Source: a virus
DNA: 36,784 nt
Direction: 5' to 3' (one strand)
IMG/VR virus record: IMGVR_UViG_3300005936_000003
Location: 1-36,784 of that record
Of the stretch, positions 36,728 through 36,784 are shown in pieces; within the stretch, counting starts at the first letter, position 1, and each line of letters begins with the position of its first letter. Below the pieces are notes generated by a model. The model did no database searches. It saw only the letters and a program-made list of their open reading frames with translations, and was not told the DNA's origin. Made by a program: the position numbers and the translations under genes.

Positions 36728-36784
36728 TATGAAACACAAAATAACTAGAATAACAAACCTACCGCAAGAGCCTAAAAAGCAGGG
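36685..36784. repeat. 100-bp terminal direct repeat, right copy
   Basis: Identical to bases 1-100. Contains the last codons of the 36353 gene and the first 56 bases of the portal gene (36729 onward), which is a redundant partial copy. Confidence 0.95.

Noticed and set aside
1-36784. Lysogeny module (integrase, CI-like repressor, att site)
   Set aside because: No gene in any region shows integrase or CI/Cro features, and no tRNA-overlapping repeat was found.

Overview
The window is a complete, circularly closed genome of a tailed bacteriophage. Its last 100 bases (36685-36784) repeat its first 100 exactly, so the unique length is 36,684 bp and the two ends join inside the 36353 gene/portal junction. 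It is AT-rich and gene-dense, and nearly all genes lie on the + strand. Bacteroidota-type promoters (TTG about 18-20 bases upstream of TATATTTG), starts without Shine-Dalgarno sequences, and protein types familiar from phages of that phylum point to a Bacteroidota host, probably a flavobacterium. A tape-measure protein with no sheath or contractile baseplate suggests a siphovirus. I see no integrase, excisionase or CI-type repressor, so a strictly lytic life is likely but not proven.

Layout: 36353-36727 and 45-2656 hold head-completion and portal genes. 2719-4704 encodes fibre/adhesin proteins. 4724-6725 is a lysis cassette (two small membrane proteins, an M15 endolysin, a one-piece spanin) interrupted by a GIY-YIG homing endonuclease. 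6726-7890 is a structured intergenic region plus two small genes, ending in a terminator and a twin-operator region. 7891-17863 is the early/replication module: many small proteins, ERF annealing protein, an SSB-like protein, RecA-fold ATPase, RusA resolvase, a sigma-70-like factor, a PD-(D/E)XK-like nuclease, a ribbon-helix-helix protein, a nucleotide pyrophosphohydrolase-like protein, 5'-3' exonuclease, C5 methyltransferase, a transglycosylase and a DnaA-domain-IV-like protein. 17866-19622 encodes the terminase subunits. 19623-23306 is an accessory island with the only two minus-strand genes and several arrays of short repeats. 23307-33030 is the tail operon, starting with a tail-assembly chaperone that carries a -1 frameshift signal. 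33077-36184 encodes the XkdF-type protease, scaffold, major capsid protein and a probable tail-tube protein. Tail genes therefore precede head genes, an unusual order.

Two regulatory signals stand out. (1) A bipartite element, TAAAAC then 15 bases then (C/A)AGTTATC(A/T)TA, lies just upstream of five late transcription units (terL, tail operon, protease, scaffold/capsid, 36353/portal). It is a candidate late promoter for the phage's own sigma-like factor. (2) A 16-bp element, ACTCTTAAACATAGTA, occurs in ten exact and at least four near copies. Five form an array at 31-33 bp spacing beside a minus-strand gene, three form a second array before the 36353 gene, and three lie in-frame inside the spanin gene. 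Several unrelated repeats in the genome share the same roughly 31-bp (three helical turns) phasing. This may be a phage operator, centromere or origin system that has not been described.
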